DNA of 64,000 bases, from positions 62,001 to 126,000 of the forward strand of contig NZ_BAABGM010000016.1 in assembly GCF_039541575.1 (NCBI RefSeq), in the 5' to 3' direction. This DNA is from Fodinibacter luteus (GTDB lineage: Bacteria; Actinomycetota; Actinomycetes; Actinomycetales; Dermatophilaceae). The notes under the pieces were generated by a model. It made no database searches. It was not told the DNA's origin and was given only the letters and a program-made list of their open reading frames with translations. Every line of letters starts with the position of its first letter. The first letter of the stretch is position 1. Made by a program: the position numbers and the translations under genes. Below are positions 53,373 through 61,971 of this stretch, one piece after another.

Positions 53373-56300
53373 ATGACACCACCCATGACCAGAGGTGCGC
53401 GCGTGGCGCTCGCCTCGCTCGCCGCCGCGGCGCTCGCCACCGGCGTCGTGTCGACCACGGCCTCCGCCGCCGAGCCCTCGCCGAACGCGAAGGGCCAGGG
53501 CAGCATCAAGGCGCAGGAGAGGAAGAAGGACAAGCTCGGGGCGCACGACCGGCAGCTGCTCGCGAAGGCCCGCACCGCGGGTGACGAGCGCGTCACGGTC
53601 ATGCTCGCCACGACGAAGGGCTCCGCGAAGTCGGTCGCGGCCGGCGTCCGCGCCGCCGGTGGCCTCACCGCCACCGTGAGCGACCGCTACGGCTACGTCA
53701 GCGCCAGCGTGCCGACCGACCGCGTCGACACCATCGCCAAGCCCGCCTCCGTGCTCGCCGTCGACCTCGACGAGTCGATCCCGCTGCCGCGCCCCGAGGT
53801 CGAGGGCGAGGGCACCGGGAGCAGCGCCGGTGTCGCGCCCCCCGACGCGGGCACCCCGGACGACAACCCCTACATGCCGACGCGTGACACCGGCTCGGTG
53901 GCCTTCAAGCAGGCCAACCCCACGTGGGACGGGCGTGGAGTGACGATCGGCGTCATCGACTCCGGCGTCGACCTCGACCACCCCGCGTTGCAGGAGACCA
54001 GCACCGGCGATCGGAAGATCGTCGACTGGGTGACGAGCACCCACCCGGCCCTCGAGGGCGACGGGTCCTGGCTGCGGATGACCACGACCGTCACCGGGCC
54101 GACGTTCACCGTCACCGGGGAGGACGGCACGTGGACCGCCCCGGATGCCGGGTCTTACCGGTTCAACCGGGTCGCCGAGAGCATCTCCTCCCGCGACGAG
54201 GCGGCCGGCGACTTCAACCGCGACGGTGACACCACTGACCGCTGGGGGGTCCTCTACGACGAGGAGACCCACGACATCTGGGTCGACGCGAACCTGGACC
54301 GCACCTTCTCCGACGACGAGAGGATGCGTCCGTACGAGGAGCAGTTCGACATCGGGCGGTTCGGCACCGACGACCCGAAGACCCCCGTCGCCGAGTCGAT
54401 GCCGTTCGTCGTCGAGTACCGCGAGGACGTCGCCTACTCGAGCAGCGCCCGGGCGGACTACGTGAGCATCGGCATCGTCCAGGCCGCGCACGGCACGCAC
54501 GTCGCCGGCATCGCGGCCGGGCACGGCCTGTTCGGTGGGGCGATGGACGGCCAGGCGCCCGGGGCGCAGGTCGTCTCGAGCCGGGCCTGCTCGTGGGGTG
54601 GCGGCTGCACTGCCGTCGCGCTGACCGACGGCATGGTCGACCTCGTCGAGAACCGGGGCGTCGACGTCGTCAACATGTCGATCGGCGGCCTGCCGGCCCT
54701 CAACGACGGCAACAACGCCCGGGCCCGTCTCTACGACGCGCTCATTGACGGGGGGGTCCAGCTCGTCATCTCGGCCGGCAACAGCGGCCCCGGCATCAAC
54801 ACGATCGGCGACCCGTCGGTGGCGTCGAAGGTCGTGAGCGTCGGGTCGTCCATCACGAAGGAGACCTGGCTCGCCAACTACGGATCGCAGGTCTCGACCC
54901 CGCTCACCCTGCACAACTACTCCTCGCGCGGCCCGCGCGAGGACGGCGGGTTCAAGCCCAACGTCATGGCTCCGGGGTCGGCCATCTCCTCGGTGCCGAC
55001 GTGGCAGCTCGGCAGCCCCGTCCCCGAGGCCGGTTACTCCCTGCCGCCGGGGTATGCGATGTTCAACGGCACCTCGATGGCCGCTCCGCAGACGGCGGGT
55101 GGCGTCGCGCTGCTCCTCTCGGCCGCCGCGGCGAAGGGCGTCGACGTGACCCCGCGCCAGATCCGCGACTCGCTCTACTCCTCGGCGGACTTCGTCGAGG
55201 GCGTCGAGGCGATCGGGCAGGGCGCCGGGCAGGTCGACGTCCCGGGTGCGTGGAAGCTGCTCGGGGCCAGGCCGTCCGCCCAGGACATCTCCGTGGCGGC
55301 GCCGGTGTGCACCCCGATCTCGGACTACCTCGCGACGCCCGACGTGGGGACCGGTGTCTACAACCGGTGCGCCGCTGCCGACGGTGGTCAGGTCTCCGGC
55401 GAGAGCAGGACGTACGTCGTCAAGGCGACGCGCACGAGCGGCAAGGGCGGACGGGTGGCGCACACCCTGCGCCTCGTCGGCAACGACGGCACGTTCTCCC
55501 TGCCGACGACGAGCCGGCCGATGCCCAAGGGCGGCGCGGTCGACATCCCCGTCAAGGCGAGGACGAGCGTCCCCGGCGTGCACTCGGCGATCCTCGAGAT
55601 CGACGACCCCGCGACGCCGGTCGTGGACCAGCGGGTCATGCTCACGGTGGTGCTGTCCACCGACCTCGTCGCTCCGTCGTACGCGACGACGGCGTCGGGC
55701 ACGGTCGAGCGCAACCTGACGAGGAAGCTGTTCGTCACGGTGCCGCCGGGTACGAAGGCCCTGCAGGTCAACCTGTCCGGGGTCGGCGGCTCGAACCAGG
55801 TGCGCTGGATCGCGAACAACCCGTACGGGGTCCCGGTGGAGTCCACATCGTCGCTGGCCTGCTTCACCAACTTCAGCGCCCCGAGCTGCAACAGCGCCTC
55901 GCGCGCCTACTCGATCCCGCTGCCCGGTGTGTGGGAACTCGAGGTCGAGGCGCGTCGCACGTCGCCGAGCCTGGCCAACCCGTACGAGCTGACGGCCGCG
56001 GTCCAGGGTGTCACGGTCGACCCGGCATCCCAGACCCTCGCCTCGGTCACGGCGGGCGAGCCGACGCCGGTGTCGTGGACCGTGGCGAACGACTTCGGCT
56101 CGGTGTCGGCGGCGGCGTTGGGCGGCACCCTCGGCAGCGCCGTCTCGCAGCGCCGCACGATCGCCGACGCCGCGCTGTCGGAGTTCACCGTCGTCGTCCC
56201 CGAGGGTGCCGAGCGCCTCACGGCGAGGATCGGGCGCACGTCCGACCTCGGGGCCGACCTCGACCTGTTCGTCCGCACCGCGTCGGGCACGCTCGTCGGC

Positions 56301-56633
56301 CAGTCGGCCGACGGTGACTCCGAGGAGTCGGTGACGATCACGAAGCCGGCCGCGGGCACCTACCGGGTGCAGGTCGACGGCTACTCGGTCCCGGCCGGGA
56401 CGACCGAGTACGACTACCTCGACGTGTTCGTCTCGCCGGCGCTCGGCACCCTGACGACCGACGACGCGACCGTCGACCTCGCCCCGGGGGCGTCGACGAC
56501 GGCCACCGGTGCGGTGACGGCGAAGACGGCCCCGGCCGCCGGTCGCCAGCTGTTGGGCGAGATGCGGTTCGTCTCGTCGGCCGGCGCCGTCCTGGGGACC
56601 GGGGCGGTCGTCGTCGGCTCGGTCACGCCGTAG
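53373..56633 (+). CDS. Secreted subtilisin-like serine protease (S8), large
   Basis: A 1086-aa secreted protease. The signal peptide ends near TTASAAEPS (about residue 33), followed by an inhibitor-like propeptide. The catalytic triad is D196 (VIDSGVDLDHP), H373 (AAHGTHVAG) and S568 (NGTSMAAPQTAGG). The Asp-His interval of 177 residues is much longer than in subtilisin and contains Asp-rich loops (DFNRDGDTTD and DANLDRTFSDDE) that look like calcium sites, recalling tripeptidyl-peptidase II-like subtilases. Beta-rich domains fill residues ~640-1086, including a pre-peptidase-type domain near VTITKPAAGTYRVQVDG. A terminator follows. Confidence 0.93.
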   Translation: MTPPMTRGARVALASLAAAALATGVVSTTASAAEPSPNAKGQGSIKAQERKKDKLGAHDRQLLAKARTAGDERVTVMLATTKGSAKSVAAGVRAAGGLTATVSDRYGYVSASVPTDRVDTIAKPASVLAVDLDESIPLPRPEVEGEGTGSSAGVAPPDAGTPDDNPYMPTRDTGSVAFKQANPTWDGRGVTIGVIDSGVDLDHPALQETSTGDRKIVDWVTSTHPALEGDGSWLRMTTTVTGPTFTVTGEDGTWTAPDAGSYRFNRVAESISSRDEAAGDFNRDGDTTDRWGVLYDEETHDIWVDANLDRTFSDDERMRPYEEQFDIGRFGTDDPKTPVAESMPFVVEYREDVAYSSSARADYVSIGIVQAAHGTHVAGIAAGHGLFGGAMDGQAPGAQVVSSRACSWGGGCTAVALTDGMVDLVENRGVDVVNMSIGGLPALNDGNNARARLYDALIDGGVQLVISAGNSGPGINTIGDPSVASKVVSVGSSITKETWLANYGSQVSTPLTLHNYSSRGPREDGGFKPNVMAPGSAISSVPTWQLGSPVPEAGYSLPPGYAMFNGTSMAAPQTAGGVALLLSAAAAKGVDVTPRQIRDSLYSSADFVEGVEAIGQGAGQVDVPGAWKLLGARPSAQDISVAAPVCTPISDYLATPDVGTGVYNRCAAADGGQVSGESRTYVVKATRTSGKGGRVAHTLRLVGNDGTFSLPTTSRPMPKGGAVDIPVKARTSVPGVHSAILEIDDPATPVVDQRVMLTVVLSTDLVAPSYATTASGTVERNLTRKLFVTVPPGTKALQVNLSGVGGSNQVRWIANNPYGVPVESTSSLACFTNFSAPSCNSASRAYSIPLPGVWELEVEARRTSPSLANPYELTAAVQGVTVDPASQTLASVTAGEPTPVSWTVANDFGSVSAAALGGTLGSAVSQRRTIADAALSEFTVVVPEGAERLTARIGRTSDLGADLDLFVRTASGTLVGQSADGDSEESVTITKPAAGTYRVQVDGYSVPAGTTEYDYLDVFVSPALGTLTTDDATVDLAPGASTTATGAVTAKTAPAAGRQLLGEMRFVSSAGAVLGTGAVVVGSVTP

Positions 56634-56652
56634 CCGGCCTCGCCCGCCCCAC

Positions 56653-56688
56653 CACCGGACCCGGCGGCCTCGGCCGCGGGGTCCGGTG
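56653..56688 (+). terminator. Hairpin terminator after the subtilase
   Basis: CACCGGACCC pairs with GGGTCCGGTG, with an inner gcggc/gccgc stem, 20 bp after the stop. Confidence 0.75.
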
Positions 56689-56780
56689 CGTCGCAGGCGT
56701 TCCGGTCGGGGTGTCGTGCCGTCGTGGTGCCGCCTGACGGCTGCCGGCTGAGGGCGGTCGGATGGCGGCCGGCCGGCGGG

Positions 56781-56915
56781 GCTCAGGCGCGGGCCGTCCC
56801 GACGGCCAGCTCCGCCCCGGTGGGGCTCAGGCGCGGGCCGCCCCGACGGCCATCTGCCGGCCCGGCGCCGCTCAGGTGCGGGCCGCCCCGACGACCATCC
56901 AGCGGTCGGTGCGCA
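56781..56915. repeat. ~45-bp tandem triplication of the MATE gene 3' end
   Basis: Units start at 56781, 56825 and 56870 (gctcagg(c/t)gcgggccg(c/t)cccgacg). The unit at 56870 holds the MATE stop and last codons; the other two are downstream copies. Confidence 0.88.
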
Positions 56916-58341
56916 CGCGCATCCACATGAGCACCGCCCGCACCGACATGAACACGGTGAAGGCGATCCACAGCCACACGACGGCGTCGACCATGCCCTG
57001 CGTCGTGCCCCCGGCGAGCAGCCAGTCGCCGGCGAGGTGCACCCCGAGCACGACCGGCAGGTAGGCGACGAGGGTGCCGAGCATGGCGCGGGCCAGCCAC
57101 ACCCCGTCGCCGGCGCCGATGAGCACGCCGTCGACGACGAAGACGAACCCCGACAGGGGCTGGCCCAGGGCCACGACGACGAGGCCGCCGGCGATGGCCG
57201 CCTGCACCTGGGCGTCCGGGGTGAACAGCGGCCCGAGCACGGGGCGCAGCAGCAGCACGAGCACCCCGAGGGCGATGCCGGCCGCCACCCCCCACCGGAG
57301 CATGAGGGCCGTCGCGACGCGGGCGCGGTGCCGCTCACCGGCGCCGAGGGCCTTTCCGGTGATGGCCTGGGCGGCGATCGCCAGCGCGTCGAGGGCGAAG
57401 ACGAGGAAGGTCCAGATCGTGGCGGTCACCTGGTAGGCCGCGAGCGGGACGTCGCCGAGCCCGGCGGCCACCCACGTCGTCACGAGGAGGACCGCGCGCA
57501 GCGCGAGGGTGCGCACGAGGAGGGGGACGCCGCCACGTGCCGCCGCGAGCACCCGTCCGGGGTGGGCGTGCAGCGGGACCGCCGTGCGGGCGGCATACCG
57601 GACGAGGACGCCCACGAGGGCGGCGGCCATGGCGGTCTGGGCGATGACGGTGCCCCACGCCGACCCGCCGATGCCCCAGCCGAGGCCGTGGACGAACCAG
57701 AGGTTGAGCACGATGTTGAGGCCGAACCCGCCGACGGCGGCGACGAGGGGGGTGCGGGTGTCCTGGAGGCCGCGGAGCACGCCGGTCGTCGCGAGGACGA
57801 TGAGCATGGCGGGGATGCCGAGCGCGGAGATCCGCAGGTACGTCACCGCCTGCTCGAGGGCCGCCTCGGACGCGCCGAACACCCGGCAGAGGGGCCCGGC
57901 GAGGACCGCGACCACGACGGCGGTCAGGGCGCCGAGGATGATGGCGAGCCACGTGCCGTCGATGCCCGCCGCGATGGCACCCGCCCGCGAGCCGGCCCCG
58001 AGCTGGCGCGCGACGACCGCCGTCGTGCCGTAGGCGAGGAAGACGAAGACGTTCGCGGCGGTCAGGAGGATGGCGCTGGCGACGCCGAGGCCGGCGAGGG
58101 GTGCGACACCGAGCCGCCCGACGATCGCCGCGTCGGCGAGCAGGAACATCGGCTCGGCGACGAGGGCGAGGAACGCGGGTACGGCGAGGCGCAGCACCTC
58201 GCGGTGCTGCCCCCCGGCATCCGGGCGGTGCTGCCCCCCGGCGCCGGTGCGGTCGTGGTCCCCTGCGTCAGGGCAGTGCTGCCCCCCTGCGTCCGGGCGG
58301 TGCTGCCCCCCGGCGTCCGGGCGCTCGTCGGCGTCTCCCAC
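56872..58341 (-). CDS. MATE-family efflux transporter (DinF-like)
   Basis: An inner-membrane antiporter with twelve helices from about residue 50 (VLRLAVPAFLALVAEPMFLLADAAIVGRLG). NorM/DinF segments include LAGLGVASAIL, FLAYGTTAVVARQLGAG, GLQDTRTPL, LNLWFVHGLGWGI and LDALAIAAQAITGKALG. GTG at 58341 is chosen (489 aa); a GTG at 58197 gives the usual ~440 aa and would remove an N-terminal stretch of five octapeptide repeats (DAGGQHRP-like). The 3' end lies in a tandem triplication. In related actinobacteria a MATE gene often sits between rplI and dnaB, as it sits before dnaB here. Confidence 0.9.
   Translation of the reverse strand: MGDADERPDAGGQHRPDAGGQHCPDAGDHDRTGAGGQHRPDAGGQHREVLRLAVPAFLALVAEPMFLLADAAIVGRLGVAPLAGLGVASAILLTAANVFVFLAYGTTAVVARQLGAGSRAGAIAAGIDGTWLAIILGALTAVVVAVLAGPLCRVFGASEAALEQAVTYLRISALGIPAMLIVLATTGVLRGLQDTRTPLVAAVGGFGLNIVLNLWFVHGLGWGIGGSAWGTVIAQTAMAAALVGVLVRYAARTAVPLHAHPGRVLAAARGGVPLLVRTLALRAVLLVTTWVAAGLGDVPLAAYQVTATIWTFLVFALDALAIAAQAITGKALGAGERHRARVATALMLRWGVAAGIALGVLVLLLRPVLGPLFTPDAQVQAAIAGGLVVVALGQPLSGFVFVVDGVLIGAGDGVWLARAMLGTLVAYLPVVLGVHLAGDWLLAGGTTQGMVDAVVWLWIAFTVFMSVRAVLMWMRVRTDRWMVVGAART
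58202..58321. repeat. 24-bp tandem repeat, five copies, at the MATE 5' end
   Basis: Five consecutive 24-bp units of the form cggtgctgccccccggcgtc plus ccgg. They would encode DAGGQHRP octapeptides if the upstream start is used; otherwise they form the 5' leader. Confidence 0.93.
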
Positions 58342-58393
58342 GCAACGGCACTGTTCCAGACGCCGGACCCCTCCCGCGAAGTCAGGGCCACTT

Positions 58394-58429
58394 CGTCCGC
58401 TCAGGGTCGTGTGCGGCCCTGAGCGGACG
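58394..58429. repeat. Palindromic repeat family B, copy B3 (core)
   Basis: The 13-bp arms cgtccgctcaggg and ccctgagcggacg enclose a 10-nt loop. Flanking traces of the outer family B arms (gaagtcagggccacttcg) lie upstream, between the divergent MATE and AbiEi-like genes. Confidence 0.82.
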
Positions 58430-58512
58430 ATAACCCCCTGAGTGACGGTGGCGGGCCGCCGGGCTGTGGATGACGCCCCGGTCGGCGAGCGCGGTTCTGC
58501 CAGCGTGGGTCC

Positions 58513-59460
58513 ATGTTCGTCGGCCCCGCCCGCCCCGCCCCCTTCGATGCCGGGGTGCTCCGTCGCGGCCGCGATCTGCGGGAGGCAGGGGTCGAGCCGG
58601 CGCGTGGCGGTTGGCACCAGGTGCGCCACGGGGTGTGGGTCACCGAGCACGAGTGGCGTGCGCTGACGCCCGGCCACCAGCACGCGGCCCTCGTCCACGC
58701 GACCGCCCTGTGCCTCGAGCGCGAACGCCCGGTGTTCGCGCTGACCTCCGCCGCCGCCGTGTGGGGCCTGCCGAGGATCGAGGCCTGGCCGGATGCCGTC
58801 CGGGTGCTCACCGCCCACGAGGCGCGCGGGCGGGGGTCGGCCCTCGTGCGACCGCACGTCGGACGGGCGGCCGCCGCGGTCGAGCGTGGCGGGGTCATGG
58901 TGACCTCGGTGGCCCGCACCGTCGTCGACCTGGCACGCACTGGCTCGCTGCACACCGCCGTCGCGGCCGCTGACCACGCGCTCCGGTACGATCTGTGCAC
59001 GACGGAGCAGCTGACGGCCGAGGTGGATGCCGTGCCGTCGCGCGTCAGGGGCCGGCGCACGGCTCGGCTGGTGGTGGCCTTGGCTGACCCGCTGAGCATG
59101 AGCCCCGGCGAGAGCCTGTCGCGTGTGCAGATGTACCTGCTCAACCTGCCTCGGCCGGAGCTGCAGCGCAAGGTCGAGGACGCCCAGGGGCTGGTCGGCT
59201 TCGTGGACTTCGGCTGGGACGGCGTCGTGGGCGAGTTCGACGGGCAGGTGAAGTACCGCGTGGCCGAGGACGGCGATCCGCGACAGGCCTCCGAGGTGCT
59301 CTGGCAGGAGAAGCAGCGCGAGGACCGGCTGCGGCGCCTGGCAGAAGTCGCCCGCTGGACCTGGGCGGTGGCCATGGACCGACGGCGCCTCGGAGCGCTG
59401 CTGGCCAGCCACGGCATCCACCCGCTCCCCACCAACACGTGGCTGCCCTCGACGGGCTGA
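58513..59460 (+). CDS. AbiEi-like/PD-(D/E)XK-like protein of unknown function
   Basis: A 315-aa protein resembling a common actinobacterial family annotated as AbiEi antitoxin-like with a DUF559/Vsr-like C-terminus. The N-terminal half contains ARGGWHQVRHGVWV, TSAAAVWGLP and VTSVARTVVDLAR. The C-terminal half has LVGFVDFGWDGVVGEFDGQVKY, matching a D...ExDGxxK nuclease core, then DRLRRLAEVARWTWA. No toxin partner is adjacent, so it is not an evident toxin-antitoxin pair. Function unknown. Confidence 0.7.
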   Translation: MFVGPARPAPFDAGVLRRGRDLREAGVEPARGGWHQVRHGVWVTEHEWRALTPGHQHAALVHATALCLERERPVFALTSAAAVWGLPRIEAWPDAVRVLTAHEARGRGSALVRPHVGRAAAAVERGGVMVTSVARTVVDLARTGSLHTAVAAADHALRYDLCTTEQLTAEVDAVPSRVRGRRTARLVVALADPLSMSPGESLSRVQMYLLNLPRPELQRKVEDAQGLVGFVDFGWDGVVGEFDGQVKYRVAEDGDPRQASEVLWQEKQREDRLRRLAEVARWTWAVAMDRRRLGALLASHGIHPLPTNTWLPSTG

Positions 59461-59531
59461 CCGCGTCCACGCCCCGAGGGCGCCTCCTTCCCCGGACCGC
59501 GGATCCCGAGCAGCCCGCCGCCCGCCCCTCC

Positions 59532-59612
59532 CGTGCGGAGTCAGGAGCACTTCGTCAGGTCAGGGTCGTGCGTGGTCCTGAGCCGACGGAGTGCACCTGA
59601 GTCCGCGAGGGG
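59532..59612. repeat. Palindromic repeat family B, copy B4
   Basis: Imperfect arms gtgcggagtcaggagcact and ggagtgcacctgagtccgcg surround caggtcagggtcgtg and gtcctgagc. It lies between convergent genes (AbiEi-like and AlkD-like). Confidence 0.85.
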
Positions 59613-59616
59613 TTGC

Positions 59617-60360
59617 TCAGAGGTGCTTGAGCGCCTCGCGGCGCGAGAGCCCGGACAGCCGAGCACCACGGCTGCCCACGTAGCCGCGCACCCACTCGGG
59701 GTCGGTGCGCGCGTACTGGCGCAGCGCCCAGCCGACGGCCTTGCGGATGAAGAACTCCCGTCCGAACCGCGAGTCCTCGAGATTGGCGTCGAGCACGTCC
59801 TCGAGAAGCCCGACGTCGGTCGCCGACCGGTGCTTGAGCTGGGCGAGGATGGCCGTCCGTCGGACCCAGAGGTGACCGTCCACGGCATCCGCCCTCATGG
59901 CCGGCGTGACGACCGGCCTGTGCGACAGCAGGATCGGCCCGACACGGTCGGCCGCCACGGCATCCACGACGTCCCACCACGCTCCGGTCTCGACGAGGTG
60001 CCGGTAGAGGCCGAGCGCGTCCGGGTCCTGCCACGCGCGAGCGGCGCGGTGACCCGTGAGGGCGATCGCCGCGTACCACTCCTCGCGGTACTCGACCCCG
60101 TCCCAGAGGGCGCGCACCGCCGACTCCCACTCCCCGCGGGTCGCCGGGGCGAGGCCCGGGTCGGCGAGGAGCGGCCTCAGCAGCCCGCGCAGGTCGGACG
60201 AGGTGAGGCCGTGGTACGGCAGGGCCGACTTCATGTACCGCTGCTGCCCCACGGCGCGCTCGGGGTCGCCCGCGGAGCGCAGCGCCGACCGCACCGCGGG
60301 CACGATCGGCGGGACGGCGGATGCCGACGCGGACGCCGACGCGGGGATGCCGGTCGTCAC
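59617..60360 (-). CDS. DNA alkylation repair protein (AlkD-like HEAT repeats)
   Basis: An all-helical DNA glycosylase family member that removes alkylated bases without flipping them. Supporting segments are RYMKSALPYHGLTSSDLR, GVEYREEWYAAIAL, ETGAWWDVVDAVA, RRTAILAQLKHR and REFFIRKAVGWALRQYART. The start is uncertain: GTG at 60360 is conservative (247 aa), while the frame continues upstream through six 15-bp repeats that would encode VAGAG/VSGAG pentapeptides, to a GTG at about 60462 or further. The 3' end adjoins a family B palindrome. Confidence 0.87.
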   Translation of the reverse strand: MTTGIPASASASASAVPPIVPAVRSALRSAGDPERAVGQQRYMKSALPYHGLTSSDLRGLLRPLLADPGLAPATRGEWESAVRALWDGVEYREEWYAAIALTGHRAARAWQDPDALGLYRHLVETGAWWDVVDAVAADRVGPILLSHRPVVTPAMRADAVDGHLWVRRTAILAQLKHRSATDVGLLEDVLDANLEDSRFGREFFIRKAVGWALRQYARTDPEWVRGYVGSRGARLSGLSRREALKHL

Positions 60361-60372
60361 GACCGCCACCGC

Positions 60373-60462
60373 GGCACCCGCCACCCCGGCACCCGACACT
60401 CCGGCACCCGACACTCCGGCACCCGCCACCCCGGCACCCGCCACCCCGGCACCCGACACCGT
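60373..60462. repeat. 15-bp tandem repeat, six copies, at the AlkD-like 5' end
   Basis: Six units alternate between ggcacccgccacccc and ggcacccgacactcc. The unit length is a multiple of three and the frame is open through all six, so they may be coding. Confidence 0.93.
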
Positions 60463-60478
60463 GGCACGGCGCGCCGTC

Positions 60479-61705
60479 TCAGGCCAGGCCGAGGTGGCGG
60501 GCCTCCTCCCACAGCTCCTCACGGACCTGCGGGTGCGCGGCGTCGCGAATGATGTGCCGGCACTGGGCCTGCTGGTCGTACCCCCACAGCTCGGCGACGC
60601 CGTGCTCGGTGACGATGGCGGTCTGCTGGAAGCTCGTGACCGGCTCGTCGACGAGCGGCACGACGGTCGACACGTCGGCCCTGGGGTGCCAGGAGCGCAG
60701 TGCGATGAACGACTGGCCGCCGGCGGAGTGGAGCGCCCCGACGATGAAGTCGGTCTGCCCCCCGAAGCCGGAGTAGATCCGGGCGTTGATCCGCGAGGCG
60801 TTGGCCTGACCGAACAGGTCGACCTCGAGCGCGGTGTTGACCGAGGTCATCTTGCGCTGCTGGGCGATGAGCCCGGGGTCGTTCGTGTGCTCGGTGCGCA
60901 TCATCCGCACCCGGTGGTTGCCGTCGAGCCAGTCGTAGAGCTCGCGCGAGCCGAAGAGGAACGACGCCGTGAGCGGGTGGTGCGGGTCGAGGGCGCCGAC
61001 CCGGTCGAGCTGGAGGACGCCGTCGGAGAACATCTCGGTCCAGATCCGCAGGCCCCGGCGCCCGGTGAGGGCGTTGAGCGTCGCGTCGGGGACGCCGCCG
61101 ATGCCCATCTGCAGGGTCGACCCGTCGCTCACCCGGTCCGCGACGAGCGCGCCGATCGCCTGGCTGTCGGCGTCGGGGGTGAGGGGGTCGTGCGCCGGCA
61201 GGGGCTCGGACACCTCGATCGCGACGTCGACCGCCTCGACCGGGACCTGCGCGTCACCGTAGGTGTACGGCATCTGGTCGTTGATGACCGCGACGACCCG
61301 CCCCGATCGCATCCGGCAGCCCTCGATGGCCGCGGGCAGCACGTTGACCTCGATGCCGAGCGAGAGCTGACCGTCGCGGGGCGGGGCGCAGTGGATGAGG
61401 ACGACGTCCGGCGGGATGCGGCGCTTGAGCAGCACCGGCACGAGCGAGAGCCGGCTCGGCACGTAGGACAGGTCGTGGTGGCGGCGCATGCCGGCCCCGA
61501 CGAAGCAGGTCTCGGCGGTCACGCCCTCGCGGTCGGGGATGCCGGGCGGCGCGTTGAGCGCGTGGATCGTGTACGTGTCCTTGTTCTCGTCGAGCGCCCG
61601 CACGGCCGGCCACGGGACGGCGACGTTCCCGGACACGACGACCCGCGGCTTGCCGGGGAGCGATGCGAACAGGCGGCCAAGCTCATCGACGCTCACGATC
61701 CTCAT
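60479..61705 (-). CDS. Acetyl-CoA hydrolase/transferase family (Cat1-like CoA transferase)
   Basis: A 408-aa class I CoA transferase-like enzyme, probably moving CoA between acetyl-CoA and a short acid such as 4-hydroxybutyrate or propionate. Segments LQMGIGGVPDATLNAL, WTEMFSDGVLQL (near the catalytic Glu), FGQANASRINARIYSGFGGQTDF and RSWHPRADVSTVVP are diagnostic. MRIVSVDELG at 61705 is the preferred start; an ATG at 61717 adds MMGA. No partner pathway genes are adjacent. Confidence 0.9.
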   Translation of the reverse strand: MRIVSVDELGRLFASLPGKPRVVVSGNVAVPWPAVRALDENKDTYTIHALNAPPGIPDREGVTAETCFVGAGMRRHHDLSYVPSRLSLVPVLLKRRIPPDVVLIHCAPPRDGQLSLGIEVNVLPAAIEGCRMRSGRVVAVINDQMPYTYGDAQVPVEAVDVAIEVSEPLPAHDPLTPDADSQAIGALVADRVSDGSTLQMGIGGVPDATLNALTGRRGLRIWTEMFSDGVLQLDRVGALDPHHPLTASFLFGSRELYDWLDGNHRVRMMRTEHTNDPGLIAQQRKMTSVNTALEVDLFGQANASRINARIYSGFGGQTDFIVGALHSAGGQSFIALRSWHPRADVSTVVPLVDEPVTSFQQTAIVTEHGVAELWGYDQQAQCRHIIRDAAHPQVREELWEEARHLGLA

Positions 61706-61971
61706 GGCCCCCATCATGGCGGGGCCGGGCCCGCACGTCAGGTGAGGTTGGGCACGCCTTACGGCATGTCGCCCGGATGCCGTGGCACGTGGCGCGCGTC
61801 CGGGCGGCGGTCGGGTGCCCGACAGGCTGGGTCGGGGCGTCCACCCACGACGGGAGGGACGCTGCTCGACCTACGAGCACATTGTGCGATCAGCAGACCA
61901 TTCAGGGTAGTCCGTGTACAGCACATGGCATTGCGATTGCACACTCTGCTTCGAGACCGCAGAGTGCACGC

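Noticed and set aside
52734..57338. 1534-codon minus-strand open frame across GGT, subtilase and MATE
   Set aside because: It is antisense to two well-supported genes and then merges into another frame; composition is that of a shadow frame.
58202..58321. Possible CRISPR-like short repeats before MATE
   Set aside because: Contiguous 24-bp units without spacers; a simple tandem repeat.
58513..59460. Complete type IV toxin-antitoxin pair
   Set aside because: No AbiEii-like nucleotidyltransferase toxin is adjacent, and the C-terminal half looks nuclease-like rather than antitoxin.
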